Assembly (NCBI GenBank): GCA_037043015.1
Contig: CM073322.1
Location: 25,758,364-25,822,363 of the forward strand
Source: Bryum argenteum
Lineage: Eukaryota > Streptophyta > Bryopsida > Bryales > Bryaceae
DNA: 64,000 nucleotides
Direction: 5' to 3'
Numbering within the stretch: position 1 is the stretch's first letter; every line of letters begins with the position of its first letter. The position numbers and the translations under genes are program-made. Below are positions 25,412 through 37,083 of the stretch, one piece after another. The notes beneath the pieces were generated by a model, which made no database searches, had not been told where the DNA came from, and saw only the letters and a program-made list of their open reading frames with translations.

Positions 25412-27291
25412 ATGGATTGCATACCGTGCTTACGGAGACGGCACAATGATGATAGTAAGTTCGGCATCGCCAAAGTGGTCAATCATTCAGGTAGCTTCTC
25501 TTTCCAATTTCCGGATTCTAGAACGGGGTAGCGAAGTATCAGTAGTTATGGTGGAATGAACGAGGTTTTGTCTGTCGGTAGGTCAAATTGGGTAGTGGTA
25601 CTGTTGTTTTGGCAGCAGGTGTGCCATCATCGCAAGAAAGGCTTTCGACCGGGAGTTATAACAGCAATCAGAGCAATGTTCCATTCTCCCCGACACCTGC
25701 GCTGCAGCCTGGAAGACCCGGTGGAGCTTTGAAGTTTACCATCCAGGAGCTCAACAAGATCACTGGCAACTTCTCGGAATCGCACAAGATTGGTCAAGGA
25801 GGGTTCGGTTCTGTGTACCAGGGAAAGCTCCGGAACGGCACCACTGTTGCCATCAAACGAGCCAAAAAGGTCTGCAGCTACTCTGCTACTTTCATAATTG
25901 TGAGTCAGATTGTAAACCGACAGTTTTAACGTCTTTTTTGTTTTGCTCTGAAAATGGCAGGATGCATTTGCGACCCGAGTGTCGAGAGAGTTTCAGACGG
26001 AAGTTGACATGCTGTCCCAAGTGGAGCACTTGAATTTGGTCCGGCTGATGGGATTTTTGGAGGAGAAAAATGAACGCATTCTTGTCACTGAGTATGTGCC
26101 CAATGGAAACTTGAGGCAGCATCTGGATGGTATATATTCTGGAACCAATGGCACTCATCTCCTTCCATTTCGTGGAGGTGAAAGATTCTAATGAGAGATT
26201 TATTTATGCAGGTACGACTTACGGGGTGATTCTGGACATGAGCAAGCGATTGAATATTGCGATTGATGTTGCGCAAGCTCTTACGTATCTGCATTACTAC
26301 ACTGGTAATTGAGATGAGTAATGCGTGTTTATGAGTGTGAATGTTAACGAGTAATGAGTGTTAATTGGTATTTATTTGGTGTCTTGATTGGTTATTGCAG
26401 ACAGGCCTATTATTCATAGAGATGTGAAAGCTTCCAACATCTTGATTACTGATACCTTTCGGGCGAAGGTGGCTGATTTCGGTTTTTCTCGAGCTGGTCC
26501 ATCGGGAGATGGTGGTGCTACTCACGTTTCCACGCAAGTGAAGGGCACCGCTGGATACTTGGACCCTGAATACTTGACTACGTATCAGCTGAATGTGAAG
26601 AGTGATGTGTATTCCTTTGGAATATTGCTCGTAGAACTTTTCACTGGGAGACGTCCTATAGAACTGGGTCGTACCAGCAATGAGCGTGTCACTGTAAGAT
26701 GGGTAAGTCACCTTACTATTTTTGTCTACAGTCTTCTTGACATGAACTCTCACGAGCTAAGTGTGACATTCAGTAAAATTAGGCCTGCACTTACTGTCGG
26801 CATGCTTTACTGGTCTGGGCTACATTGAGTAGTCCTTACGCACATTTTCAAATGTTTTTCTCATCGTGGGAAAGAAATGTTCGCGATTTGTGAGAGAGTT
26901 TTTTTTGTGTTTGTTGATGTTTCAGGCATTTAAGCAATTCGTGGAAGGAAAGCTGAAGTCCATAATCGATCCGAAGATGCATCAACAGCCAGGAGACTCA
27001 CAGATATTGGATCGGATATTTGAGCTGGCTTTTTCATGCTCAGCACCGACCAAGATAGATAGACCGAACATGAAGGAGGTGAAGGAGATTCTTTGGAATA
27101 TCAGGAAGGACTACCAATTTAGATTAGATCGACAATCCGAAAATTATGATCCAGACCACTATGCTGATGACTCTTTTGACAGTAACAACCGGGGGCCTCC
27201 TAGAACTCCCAGGGGAAGTCGGTATTCTGGAGACTCGGAAAGTGTGAAGGCCCGAACAAGCCGACGGTCCGAAGATGCTCCGAGGCATTGA
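25412..27291 (+). CDS. Calmodulin-binding receptor-like cytoplasmic kinase (CRCK / RLCK-IV type)
   Basis: Ser/Thr kinase without signal peptide or membrane segment, of the family that includes Arabidopsis CRCK1-3 and is linked to calcium/calmodulin signalling. Exons: 25412-25490, 25619-25869, 25961-26129, 26212-26304, 26401-26702, 26926-27291; 419 aa. Seen: glycine loop GQGGFGSVY (85-93), Lys106 in VAIK, alpha-C Glu near 124, HRD (203-205), DFG (223-225), activation segment ending [10 protein letters not shown], then the lobe-C motif [10 protein letters not shown]. The N-terminus ([10 protein letters not shown]) has two cysteines that could be acylated (inference). Exon 1 could instead stop at the stronger donor after 25454, also in frame. 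The tail is acidic and Arg/Ser/Pro-rich. An AATAAA signal is at 27329-27334. Confidence 0.9.
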
Positions 27292-27328
27292 TACTCGCAG
27301 GAACTACAGCATTGATCACTGTCAGGTC

Positions 27329-27334
27329 AATAAA
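27329..27334 (+). promoter_or_regulatory. Poly(A) signal of kinase copy 1
   Basis: Canonical AATAAA 38 bases after the stop codon. The matching position in the broken copy 2 reads AACAGA, so the signal is lost there. Confidence 0.6.
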
Positions 27335-27377
27335 GGCAGAATCTGTACGGAAAGGGAGCTTACCTCCATAAGTTTTT

Positions 27378-28439
27378 GAAGAAACAGATTCAGCACTTCT
27401 TTGCCGATTACCTAACTTTATTTAGAATTCAAAATCTTGCAGCACTCAAAACTCTTCCCGCGACTCGAATCCGGAGATGACGAATCTGAGGTATATCTCA
27501 ACAATGCATTTACCGACAAGTATTCATCCTGCAAGAAAGAGTTTTTTTTTCAATAGGAAGCAGCATTTGAAAAGTGGATTGTGCCTTTTTGCAGGAAAAG
27601 TGGGGGTGAGCCTGTCTGAAAGATGAGTAATGCTCAAGGGGGAAGATCGATGCTATCGATCGGATCTCACTGTGCGCATCTTTTGTTTGGAGCCAAAGCG
27701 GCTTCATGAGGAGACTTACTTGTCATTGCTTACCCTTGAATTTCAGGTTCGCTGTACAAATTGAACTTCAGATATGATGTATCATGTACAGATTCCAAGA
27801 TAATTATGGCCAATTCCTTTGATTCATCTCTTTTTGTGCAGATACGTATTCTGAGTCTTGGCCAATTTCTTTGATTCAACTCTTTCTGCACATACAGCGA
27901 CTTCAAGAAATGAGTTCATTAGAGTATATGATTTAGAAAAGTAACAATGTAGAGTGTATGAACTATGAAGGATCAAAGCAGTAAATTTTGAAATAAAGTT
28001 TGACATGAGAGCATGAAGCAAGAAAATTGAAAAAAAAAATGTCAGTAGATTAATAAAATCCATAGTGCCAAAGTTGACTATGTACATAGACATGTTATAT
28101 AGTGGTCAAAATCTTATCCACTTTCCACGACCAACCAAAACAACTCCAATTCAATATGGCATGCTAGAATAAAATTTCTCTATTGGAGAATTTCATAACG
28201 ACACATTGAACTCAAGTACTCAACACGTGGTTGATACGGGTGGATCTTGAATATGGGTGCAAGCAATCATCAGAAGGTTCCGTATAAAGAGTGATCAAGA
28301 TGACTTCTCAAGTATCTTCTGGTCTTTTTAGTGTGTGCGTTCTATCTGTAGGACGTAGCTTATGTTGTGTTAGTTAGAGCATCTAGTTATAGTGCTAAGG
28401 ATGTGAAGAGCACTCATTAGTACTTGGGAGTTCAAACAA
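27378..28439. other. Spacer between kinase copy 1 and transposase relic
   Basis: No gene seen. A short near repeat, GGCCAATT(C/T)CTTTGATTCA, occurs at about 27808 and 27859. Confidence 0.35.
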
Positions 28440-28517
28440 TGAGAATTTTACAATCATGTCACATGGGATTCAAGACTAGGGATTTGAGTTGGCATTGTAA
28501 AACAAGTGAATGACTCC

Positions 28518-28631
28518 TCCAAGAATCATCTTTGATGAATCTTTGCTTTACCTATGGAAGTGTTATCATGCTGCTCCAAGAACCATCTTTGATATATCAT
28601 TGATTTAGGTATGAAAGCATTATCATGCTGG
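28518..28631. repeat. 57-bp tandem duplication inside the transposase relic
   Basis: Units start at 28518 and 28575 with TCCAAGAA(T/C)CATCTTTGAT and both end in TTATCATGCTG. The duplicated segment encodes the region of the second catalytic Asp (QHDN) on the minus strand. Confidence 0.8.
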
Positions 28632-28725
28632 AAAATGACATTACTAAGGTTCTTATCTCTCTTGACTCAAGTACAAATCTCCATGCAAGATTGAAATATA
28701 GTCCTTTGTACTTTAAGCCCATCTA

Positions 28726-28815
28726 CCTTTTGTAAATCACCTACACCTTTTGTAAATCACCTACACCTTTTGTAAATCACCTACACCTTTTGTAAATCAC
28801 CTACACCTTTTGTTG
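28726..28815. repeat. 20-bp perfect tandem repeat, about 4.5 copies
   Basis: The unit CTTTTGTAAATCACCTACAC is repeated without change. It lies in the transposase relic, expanding codons for KGVGDLQ on the minus strand. Because 20 is not a multiple of three, it shifts the frame at each step. There are no spacers, so this is not a CRISPR array. Confidence 0.95.
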
Positions 28816-29443
28816 TTATGTAACTCCATAACATCAAATACCCTTCACCATGCTTCACAGTTTGCTTCATTGCATAATCAAGCAAGATTTTTTTGTCAAT
28901 AATCCAACAAAAAATCCTCCCACTCATATTGAAACAAACTTTCTTCGTTTCATCCTTAAATACAACTCTTTTCCAAACCTCTATTGTTTACTCTTTATGA
29001 ATTCTTGCAAGTCGTAGCCTCTCTCGTATATTCTGTAAGACAAGCAAGACTTAGAAATCTTCTCACAAGCACTCGATACAAAATCTCTAAATGCATGGCA
29101 AAGTGTTAGTACAAAAATCCACTTCTCTACCCTCTCTCAACACTTTTTCTGCTTGTATTGTCGTTTCTAGCCCTCCAACTGCGACGGAATGCATTGCACG
29201 TCGTCTCTCTAAAAAGGTGAGAATATGTAGAGTAGTGAGAATCTTTAGAGCGGTGAGAATCTTTGGAGCACCTTGTTTTGGCAATTCTAACTTACTACAA
29301 TGTTTCTTATTCACTCTATTCACCATACTCTGTGAGAAACCCAAAGACTTTGCAACCACTCTTGTACTTTGACCTTCCATCAAAAAAGCAACAATATCTC
29401 TTACTTTGTGTCCTGAAATTGGCTTCATTCTACGAGTTTTCAT

Positions 29444-30585
29444 TCCTATTCATCAACAATAATTTCTACAAGAAGAGAAGAAAAATTACAAAAAACTCAT
29501 CAAAAAACACATGTTTCTATCTGTTTTACACTAATCTTAAATTGCTCCCAAAGCCACCTCAAAAAATGAGTCTATAAGGGTACATGCACGTTTGTACTTC
29601 TCCCTCACGCTGTAGATATTTTTTACAAGCGAAATCCAAGTGTAATGTTAATTGTCAAATACTTGTGCCTATATTTGAGAATCTTATTTATTTTAACATT
29701 TTAAATATATTAAGTTTTCTATTGTAAATGCAATTTACAAAACATCTTAATGTTGACATGTCAATAAGGCACGCTAAATGGCAAAGTGTTTTTGATGAAT
29801 TATAAAAATTAAACACAATTAGTTAATTAGTTTTTAAATTTTAATATAATTATTCATGATTCATGGTCCAACCGTGGCAACGATGGGAATCATACTAGAT
29901 AGTATGTTTGGTTAAGAATTCAAATTGTTTGGTCTTAAGGAAATATGTTAGCTCACATATGCTTGATCAGTCAAAGGTGTTTGCTTACATGTGCTTATAT
30001 CTAATTTCAACTTAGCACAATAGAAAACTTTGGAGTTATGCCACGTAACAGTGAGTGTAGATGAGCGTTTATTTATGTCTTCACTCTAAGTATGTGCTAG
30101 AATGTGCTCCGGACACGCTTAAAATACATGGAAATAGCTTAGAAATAATTTTAATCAATTTTAAGTTGCAATTTTATTGGAGCACATCTATCTTCATGTC
30201 GTCCAGACACACCATAACGAGGTGTTATGAACCTTTAAACGCAGCCTTGCCTGACTATTTTTAGTCAAAACACAATTTTGAAATAAATGTTGTAGATAAA
30301 AATGAAAGTAAGCTTTTAAGATCTTAATATTACAAACTTCCAAAAGGCTAATTGAATATGTGAACCAAAATTTGAGTCATGAGGCCATATAGATTGCAAG
30401 ATCATAAGGTATTAGTACATAAAAGAGACTACAAAATTTTATCATTTTCCTGAAAATATTATCAACAAACCAATTGCAATCAAGAAGTCACCAACTAGGA
30501 AGTTGTTCACATTCATCCTAATTATACCCTTGCACCAAAAAAAACAATAGCTTTGCAATGGTAATAACTACCAAAAAGTTTACAA
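29444..30585. other. AT-rich spacer
   Basis: No gene seen on either strand; AT-rich with A/T runs around 29690-29850. Confidence 0.35.
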
Positions 30586-30705
30586 AAGGAAAGTAGTCCA
30601 AAATTAAACCTTTTGCACTCAAATCTATGCCTTACCTTCAAAATACTGTCGATTAGGTCAAGGTTTTTACCACTAAAACAAGACTTGATTTTGAATCCAA
30701 CCGAA
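30586..30705. repeat. Dispersed repeat family R, copy 1
   Basis: The phrase beginning AGTAGTCCAAAATTAAACC and continuing TTGCACTCAAATCTATGCCT also occurs at about 35571 and 48860, and a related downstream part at about 40490. The nature of the element is unknown. Confidence 0.6.
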
Positions 30706-31313
30706 GAACCCTTGTCCGCAGAACCCTTGTCCGTCAGGGGTGTTTCGAAGCAATGGCACGCACTTACGTAAGCGCTTTGAAACACCCTGTAACACGATGT
30801 GAAACTGCTTTGATGTGCCCAAAAGAGTCACTCCTGTTCTGGAGATATGAACATTATCATCTTATGGTGGATGTTCAAGCAAAAGCTGTGTCTGTGTTTA
30901 GCAGATAACACGGAGATCAAACCCTAACCAAGTACCACGGCGTAGAGTGATCACACCCTACTTTGCCGACTCACAAATACCTCGTAGTTACAGGTAAGCC
31001 GATGTTCGTAGGCCCAGGCTCTCGTAGCTAATGAGTCCTCACTCATCAGTTTCTTGAGAGTTTGCATGATCCAAGATTCTAGACTCAATGTTAATCGTGT
31101 GTACGACACATGGCAACTGCGAGCAACAGCGACGGCCGACAGAGCTAGGAAGGGAGGCGACCGACGGCCAGATAACATTTTCGAAGACTCTTTTTAATAC
31201 TTTTTCGAAGTATTTCGACTTATCCCTTCCTGCACGGGGAGTCCGGACGCTTCCGAGGGTCGAAATCCTCCGAAAATCTCTGCATGTCATCTTAATATAG
31301 AAGGTGACAAAAC

Positions 31314-33830
31314 AAGGTCCCACAGCTTCGAATGCATGGAAAGGACCGTGTGCTAGAGGGCGGACATGCTGACGAAAGTGCCACGAACAATACCGCCAGC
31401 CGCGGCAGCGGTATTTATAGCAACTCCAACCCCCATAACCGTGCAATACCGCCACCCAAGATTCCCACGTCTTCGAACCAATAATCTCTCGCCATCTGGC
31501 AGCCAGCCGGGCAGTCGTTCCCGGCATTTTCCCTCTCCCGACTATGCCACTCCTGCCTCGCCCCCTCTCTGCTCGCTTTCTCTCTCCCCCTCGATCAATC
31601 CCTCGGCCACTCTCCGGCCAAATCCGATCTCGCCAATTCTCTCTTTCTTAGGATTCTTCCATCTCAACTCTTCATAGTAGAGCAGTGTAGCAGGAGCATA
31701 ACTCCCCTGTCTGTCTTCTATGTAGCGCAATAGCCAATTTTGTACTTCGCTTCTCTCATAACCCGAGCAGAGATTTCAAAAGAATTCCTCCATCTCCTTA
31801 GTAGGTTCTTCCCAGGCCCTGGATCGACCATGGATTGCATACCGTGCTTACGGAGACGGCACCACGAAGATAGTAAGTTCGGCAACGCCAAAGTGGTTCA
31901 TCATTCAGGTTGCTGCTCTTTCCAATTTTCGTTTTCTAGGACGGGGTAGCGAAGAATAAGTAGTTATGGTGGAATAGACGAGGTTTCTTGAGTCGGGAGT
32001 TCAAATTGGGTAGTGGTCCTGTTGTTTTGTCCGCAGGTGTGCCATCATCGCAAGAAAGGGGTTCGACCGGGAGTTACAACAGCAATCAGAGCAATGTTCC
32101 ATTCTCCCCGACACCTGCGCTGCAGCCTGGACGACCCGGTGGAGCTTTGAAGTTTACCATCCAGGAGCTCAACAAGATCACTGGCAACTTCTCAGAATCG
32201 CACAAGATTGGTCACGGAGGGTTCGGTACTGTTTACAAGGGAAAGCTCCGGGACGGCACCACTGTTGCCATTAAACGAGCCAGAAAGGTCTGCAGCTACT
32301 CTACTACATTCATCATTGTGAGTAAGACAGTTTTAACGACAAACATCAAACCGACAGTTTTAACGTCTTTTTTTGTTCCGCTCTGAAAATGGCAGGATGC
32401 ATTTGAGACCCGAGTGTCGAGAGAGTTTCAGACGGAAGTTGACATGCTGTCCCAAGTGGAGCACTTGAATTTGGTCCGTCTAATGGGATTTTTGGAGGAG
32501 AAAAATGAACGCATTCTTGTCACTGAATATGTGCCCAATGGAAACTTGAGGGAGCATCTGGATGGTAAATCTTCTGGAACCAATAACACTAATCTCCTTC
32601 CATTTCGTGGGGGTGAAAGATTCTGATGAGAGACTGATTGATGCAGGTACGACTTACGGGGTGATTCTCGACATGAGCAAGCGATTGAATATTGCGATTG
32701 ATGTTGCGCAAGCTCTTACGTATCTGCATTACTACACTGGTAAGTGAGATCATGAGTACTGCTGATTGAAGATGCAATTGCCGAGTGTTAATTGGTATTT
32801 ATTTGGTGTCTTGATTGGTTATTGCAGACAGGCCTATTATTCATAGAGATGTGAAGGCTTCCAACATCTTGATTACTGATACCTTTCGGGCAAAGGTGGC
32901 TGATTTCGGCATTTCTCGAGCTGGTCCATCTGAAGATGGTGTTACTCACGTTTCCACGCAAGTGAAGGGCACCGCTGAATACTTGGACCCATAATACTTG
33001 ACGACGTATCAGCTGAATGTGAAGAGTGATGTGTATTCTTTTGGAATATTGCTCGTAGAACTTTTCACAGGGAGACGTCCTATTGAACTGGGTCGTTCCA
33101 GCAGTGAGAGTGTCACTATTAAATGGGTAAGTCACCCTACTATTCTTCTCTACAGTCCTCTTGACATGAACTCTCACGAGCAAAACCATGAGAAAGTGTG
33201 AAATTCAGTAAAATTTCTGCATTTACTGTCGGCATGCTTTACTGATCTGGGCTGCTTTACTGGTCTGGGCTACTTTGAGTAGTCCTTACGCATATTTCAA
33301 ACGTAGTGCTAGTTTTTCTCATGGTGGCAAGAAAAGGTTGCGATTTGTGAGAGGGTTTTTGTTGTGTTTGTTGATGTTTCAGGCATTTAAGCAATTCGTT
33401 GATGGCAAGCTGAAATTCATAATCGATCCGAAGATGCATCAACAGCCAGGGGACTCACAGATATTGGAGCGGATATTTGAGCTGGCGTTTGCATGCTCAG
33501 CACCGACCAAGAAAGACTGACCGAACATGAACAAGGTGAAGGAGGTGCTATGGAATATCAGGAAGGACTACCAATTAAATCAACAATCCGAAAATTATGA
33601 TCCAGACCACTATGCTAACGACTCTTTTGATAATAACAGCCGGGGGCCTCCTAGAACTCCCAGGGGTAGTCGGTATTCTGGAGACTTGGAAAGTGCGAAG
33701 ACCCGAACAAGCCGATGGTCCGAAGATGCTCCGAGGCATTGATACTCGCAGGAACTGCAGCACATGATCACTGTCAGGTAAACAGAGGCAGAATCTGTAC
33801 GGAAAGGGAGCTTACCTCCAGAGGTTTTTA
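31314..33830 (+). repeat. Segmental duplication, copy 2
   Basis: This corresponds to 24962-27377. It begins at AAGGTCCCACAG and ends at GGAGCTTACCTCCA. It contains the decayed kinase. Confidence 0.9.
31830..33742 (+). pseudogene. CRCK-type kinase, decayed duplicate
   Basis: Same six-exon structure as 25412-27291: 31830-31908, 32037-32287, 32396-32564, 32647-32739, 32828-33126, 33383-33742. The N-lobe is intact (GHGGFGTVY, VAIKRARK), as are HRD and DFG. Two nonsense codons break it: TAA at 32992-32994 replaces Glu of LDPEY in the activation segment, and TGA at 33518-33520 replaces Arg in the late C-lobe. In addition the preceding Gly of GTAGY is Glu, one codon is deleted at about 32940, and the poly(A) signal is mutated. 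Otherwise the reading frame and splice sites survive, so decay is recent. A truncated transcript encoding an N-lobe and partial C-lobe could still be made. Confidence 0.9.
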
Positions 33831-34189
33831 AATTAGGTGAATTTAATAATTTTCAGGTAATTTTTGGGGCCATAATTATTTGGTAAATCAATATATCGGG
33901 GTCAGTTGGTTCATTGCTTGCACCCCTACAAAATCACCCGTTGCCAACAACACCTAATGCCCCTGATTCGACCTGCACTCCCCGAGATCATATTGTCACA
34001 AACAAACTATCCACCTTGTATAATAACCACTCCCTAGTACATTTTTTCCTTTCCCCCTCATCTCTTTCACCATTCTATCGTCATCCCCATCCCCCTTCCA
34101 TCTCCAGTCTTTCGTCCCCTGTAGAATGTCTCCGTCCTCCAGTGCCCTTGTCTCCGTACCCCCACCCTCCATTCCCTCCCTTGTCTCTC
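33831..34189. other. Spacer leading into minisatellite
   Basis: AT-rich at first, then increasingly C-rich from about 34050. No gene seen. Confidence 0.35.
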
Positions 34190-34497
34190 GCCTCCCGTCT
34201 CCGGTTTATGTCCCCCACCCCCAGTCCATGTCCCCCATCCCTGGTCCATGTCCCTCATTCCCAGTCCATGTTCCACGTCCCGGTCCATGTTCTCCGTCTC
34301 TGGTCCATGTGCCATGTGCCCGGTCCAAGTCCCCTATGCTCAATCCATGTCCCTCGTCCTCGGTTTATGTCCCCCATCCCCGTCCCTAGTCCATGTCTCC
34401 CGTCTCCAGTCCATGTCTCCCCTCCCACGGCCATGTCCTTATCCCCCATCCATGTCCATGTCTCTTATCCATGTCCATCCCCCTTGTCCATGTCTTA
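34190..34497. repeat. Degenerate GTCCATGTCCC minisatellite
   Basis: Many variants of GTCCATGTCCCCCATCCC, spaced about 20-24 bases, fill this stretch. They leave long open frames on both strands that give only Pro/Ser/Val/His or Gly/Asp/Met/Trp repeats, which I treat as non-coding. Confidence 0.85.
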
Positions 34498-35570
34498 GAA
34501 AAACAAACTATCTATCTCAAACAATAGATTCTGAAAAGTAAGATACCTCGACAATGTCATGGCGAGTTTGCACCTATTTGGAGTGTCAAATTAGTTAAAC
34601 AAGACAAGGTTATGACAATAACAACAGGGGTTAGTTTGCATGGAGCATACATGGTGAGCTTGGAGGAGTTTTAGGAACTTCATACGAACCTTTACTAGTA
34701 GAAACATGGCTTGAGGGGAGGAGGTAAAGGAGAAATGGCGAGTATACCACCGTGTACTCATAACACAACCCTATGTAAAACGCCTCGGGCATCCCTTGTA
34801 TAGATTGAAAAAATTCGTAATTTCTTGTTGAGGCTTACACGGCGATCCATTAATCTAGCTACGGAGCTTAAGAGCGTACTGCTCCTCCATTTTACGTGGC
34901 CACAAATCTCGTGTAGTGTAGTGGTATAATCAACCTCGTCTTGTGCTAGTGCTAGAGAGTAACTTTAGCTTGCTATGGGCGTCCTTCAGTTCAGTTTTGC
35001 CTAATTTGAAAAGTCTTGCTTTAGTGTGTGGCGAAGCTCATCCAAGACACCTTCTGAGTCACTCTCCATACATATGCAATCTGATTTAAAGTTTTCACGT
35101 TGTTGTTCGTGACTTTATGATCAAATCTATAGAAATAAGTATTTCTAAAAATAAATCAACATGGTAGTCGAACTGTAAGTTTAAGATTCTCTTAGCCCCT
35201 AAGGGGCTAGCCGAATGAGGCCCGATTGGGGTCGATTTGACTTTGGTTTGCCTTTGACCAACCAAGTATAAAATGCATGAAGTTGAAAACTTTTGTAAGT
35301 TAGAGTTTTCTTTGAACCATTCAAGGTTCCAAAATTCCTCATACTTTGGAAGATATTTGCAGTCGTAGTTTGAAATCACTATTAGATTGTGCTGAAATTT
35401 GTCCCAAACTGCAGAATATGCTCATATATTCTTAAAATGTGCCCAAAATCAATCAAATTGCAAAAACCTCAAAAATTCACCAAAATTTGAGATCTTGCCT
35501 TTTTTCAAGTTTTGTTTTTCTCCGTGTGTAAATAAGGTTTTAAGACATGATCTCAATGTTTGGATTTTGA
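34498..35570. other. Spacer, no gene seen
   Basis: Unremarkable AT-rich sequence. A short palindrome, AGCCCCTAAGGGGCT, is at about 35198. Confidence 0.35.
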
Positions 35571-35930
35571 AGGAAAAATAGTCCGAAAGTAGACCTTTTG
35601 CACTCAAAGCTATGCCTTATCTTCAAAACATTTTTGTTTAGATCAAGGATTTCAACACTAAAACTAGACCCTATTTGGAATTCATCCCAAGTAATAAAGT
35701 TGAAATCCAACGGTGGGTGAAGGAGATATAGCTCCTAAAAAAGAAAAATTTCCCACTTTTTTGATTGTAAAAACATCATTGCAAGTCTAATACCGAAAGT
35801 ATTTGAATAAAAGAACTTTCAACTAGGAAATCACCTTAAGACCACACTTGTGAAAAAATATTTGTGAAAAGAATATTTTGATTCTAAATATACGATTGGA
35901 ACAAAAAAAAACATATTTCAAAGAGCAAAA
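35571..35930. repeat. Dispersed repeat family R, copy 2
   Basis: The longest copy. Its left part matches 30586-30705 (TTGCACTCAAAGCTATGCCT). Its right part, from AAAACATCATTGCAAGTC to TTTGATTC, matches about 40580-40715. Confidence 0.6.
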
Positions 35931-36822
35931 ACTAATGAAACCGTCACAAGAATTCATGCCGTTAATTTATCAAATCTTGATTTGAGATATTAAGGCTTTC
36001 ACTATAAGAACATAGACTTTGTTTGGTATCCAACCCAGTAGATTTCGTCCAAAAAGGAGCTCTTCAAAATTATGGGTTGTCATCCTAAATAATCAAATTC
36101 AACACCTAGCAGGTAAAGAAGTTATTAATATGCAATTCAAGAGTATTACTAGGAAAGAAACTGAGATAGGCAATGTGTGTTTCTACCTTTCGCTTTTATT
36201 TATCCAATTATCACCAAGTAGCAAATGGTATCCCATTTAACTTCTTCATTACGACTTTAGTGAGTTTCGAAAACTTTCAAAAATATAAATCATAGTGAAC
36301 AACTCATGTAAGACAATATATTTCTTCTAGTGTATGCATCAAAATAAATATCTTCTAAATTTTTTTCTTTTAGCTTTTGCAAATGGGCTTCTCAAATTGC
36401 CAAGAGGGCCTTTTACTAGCCACATTGTTGATGTACCAAATTCAAAATTTCATGATATTGTCATTGATTAATGATTTTTTCAGGAATAGAATATATTCAT
36501 AATTGCATTGCATATGTACATCTCACAAAATTCAAGAGCGATGACCGAATTCGGTGTAAAACAATGCAAATTTTCTTAAAAAGTGGTAGAAGTCTAAAAC
36601 ATCTTTCGTCACAAAGTCTTTATACAACAAATGAGAAAAATATCCATTACGTACATGGTACAATGAATCGCTTTTCTGATGATTCTTGTAACCTAAAAAA
36701 ATATAATAATTCAAACTGCCGTAAATCCAAAACTACACTATGTAGTGAATTCTAAAGTGCTATGTCCCATAGGCACATCATATAGGGTAGGTCGAACTTC
36801 CATTTTATCCGGACACTCTTAA
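35931..36822. other. AT-rich spacer
   Basis: No gene recognised. Confidence 0.35.
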
Positions 36823-37083
36823 CCCCTAAAGGCCCATGATGTTTTGGGAGCTTGAAATCCCAACACTGACCACTATGTACTAATGCGGGTACGTCCAATA
36901 TTTTTGGAAATTTTTGATAACTTCAACCGTAGGATCTTGAAGTAGACTACCATAGGTAGTAGTGTGAAAATTTTCAACCGTTGGATCATCACTGGATGTG
37001 AGATCATAACATTTGAAGTTGACTGTAAATTTTTTTTGGCCTTGACCGTAAAAGCCGAATCGGCGGCCGTGGGCCTTTAGGGG
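36823..37083 (+). mobile_element. TTAA-type MITE, family B copy 1
   Basis: A 261-bp element with ends CCCCTAAAGGCCCATG and CGTGGGCCTTTAGGGG, flanked on both sides by intact TTAA (36819-36822 and 37084-37087). It matches 60583-60843 at roughly nine bases in ten, same length and orientation. TTAA duplication with C-rich termini fits the piggyBac superfamily. Confidence 0.85.

Larger units (their letters stand above)
24962..27377 (+). repeat. Segmental duplication, copy 1 (kinase gene plus flanks)
   Basis: The block starting AAGGTCCCACAG and ending near GGAGCTTACCTCCA recurs at 31314-33830 in direct orientation, about 6.35 kb away. Exons are nearly identical and introns and leader are diverged, so the two copies share promoter-proximal DNA. 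Confidence 0.9.
28440..29443 (-). pseudogene. Tc1/mariner-type (DDE_3) transposase relic
   Basis: Read on the minus strand, an open 118-codon stretch (29443-29087) holds a helix-turn-helix: VRDIVAFLMEGQSTRVVAKS then LGFSQSMVNRV. Beyond its stop, broken frames keep the order of a Tc1-like catalytic domain: HKE-TIEVWKRVVF-DETK (first Asp), KHGEGYLMLW and TTKGVGDL, IFQHDNA (second Asp), then LNPM-H where LNPIEH is usual (third acidic residue). Several stops and frame changes interrupt it. Two tandem expansions sit inside: a 20-bp repeat (28726-28815) and a 57-bp duplication around the second Asp (28518-28631). I could not find terminal inverted repeats. Confidence 0.75.

Noticed and set aside
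28726..28815. Regular 20-bp repeats resembling a CRISPR array
   Set aside because: The copies abut without spacers, in a eukaryotic nuclear transposase relic.
33914..34498. 194-codon Pro/Ser-rich open frame
   Set aside because: It is the translation of a minisatellite; the opposite strand is equally open and repetitive.
35195..35215. Short palindrome AGCCCCTAAGGGGCT as a MITE end
   Set aside because: No matching partner end or TTAA flank nearby.
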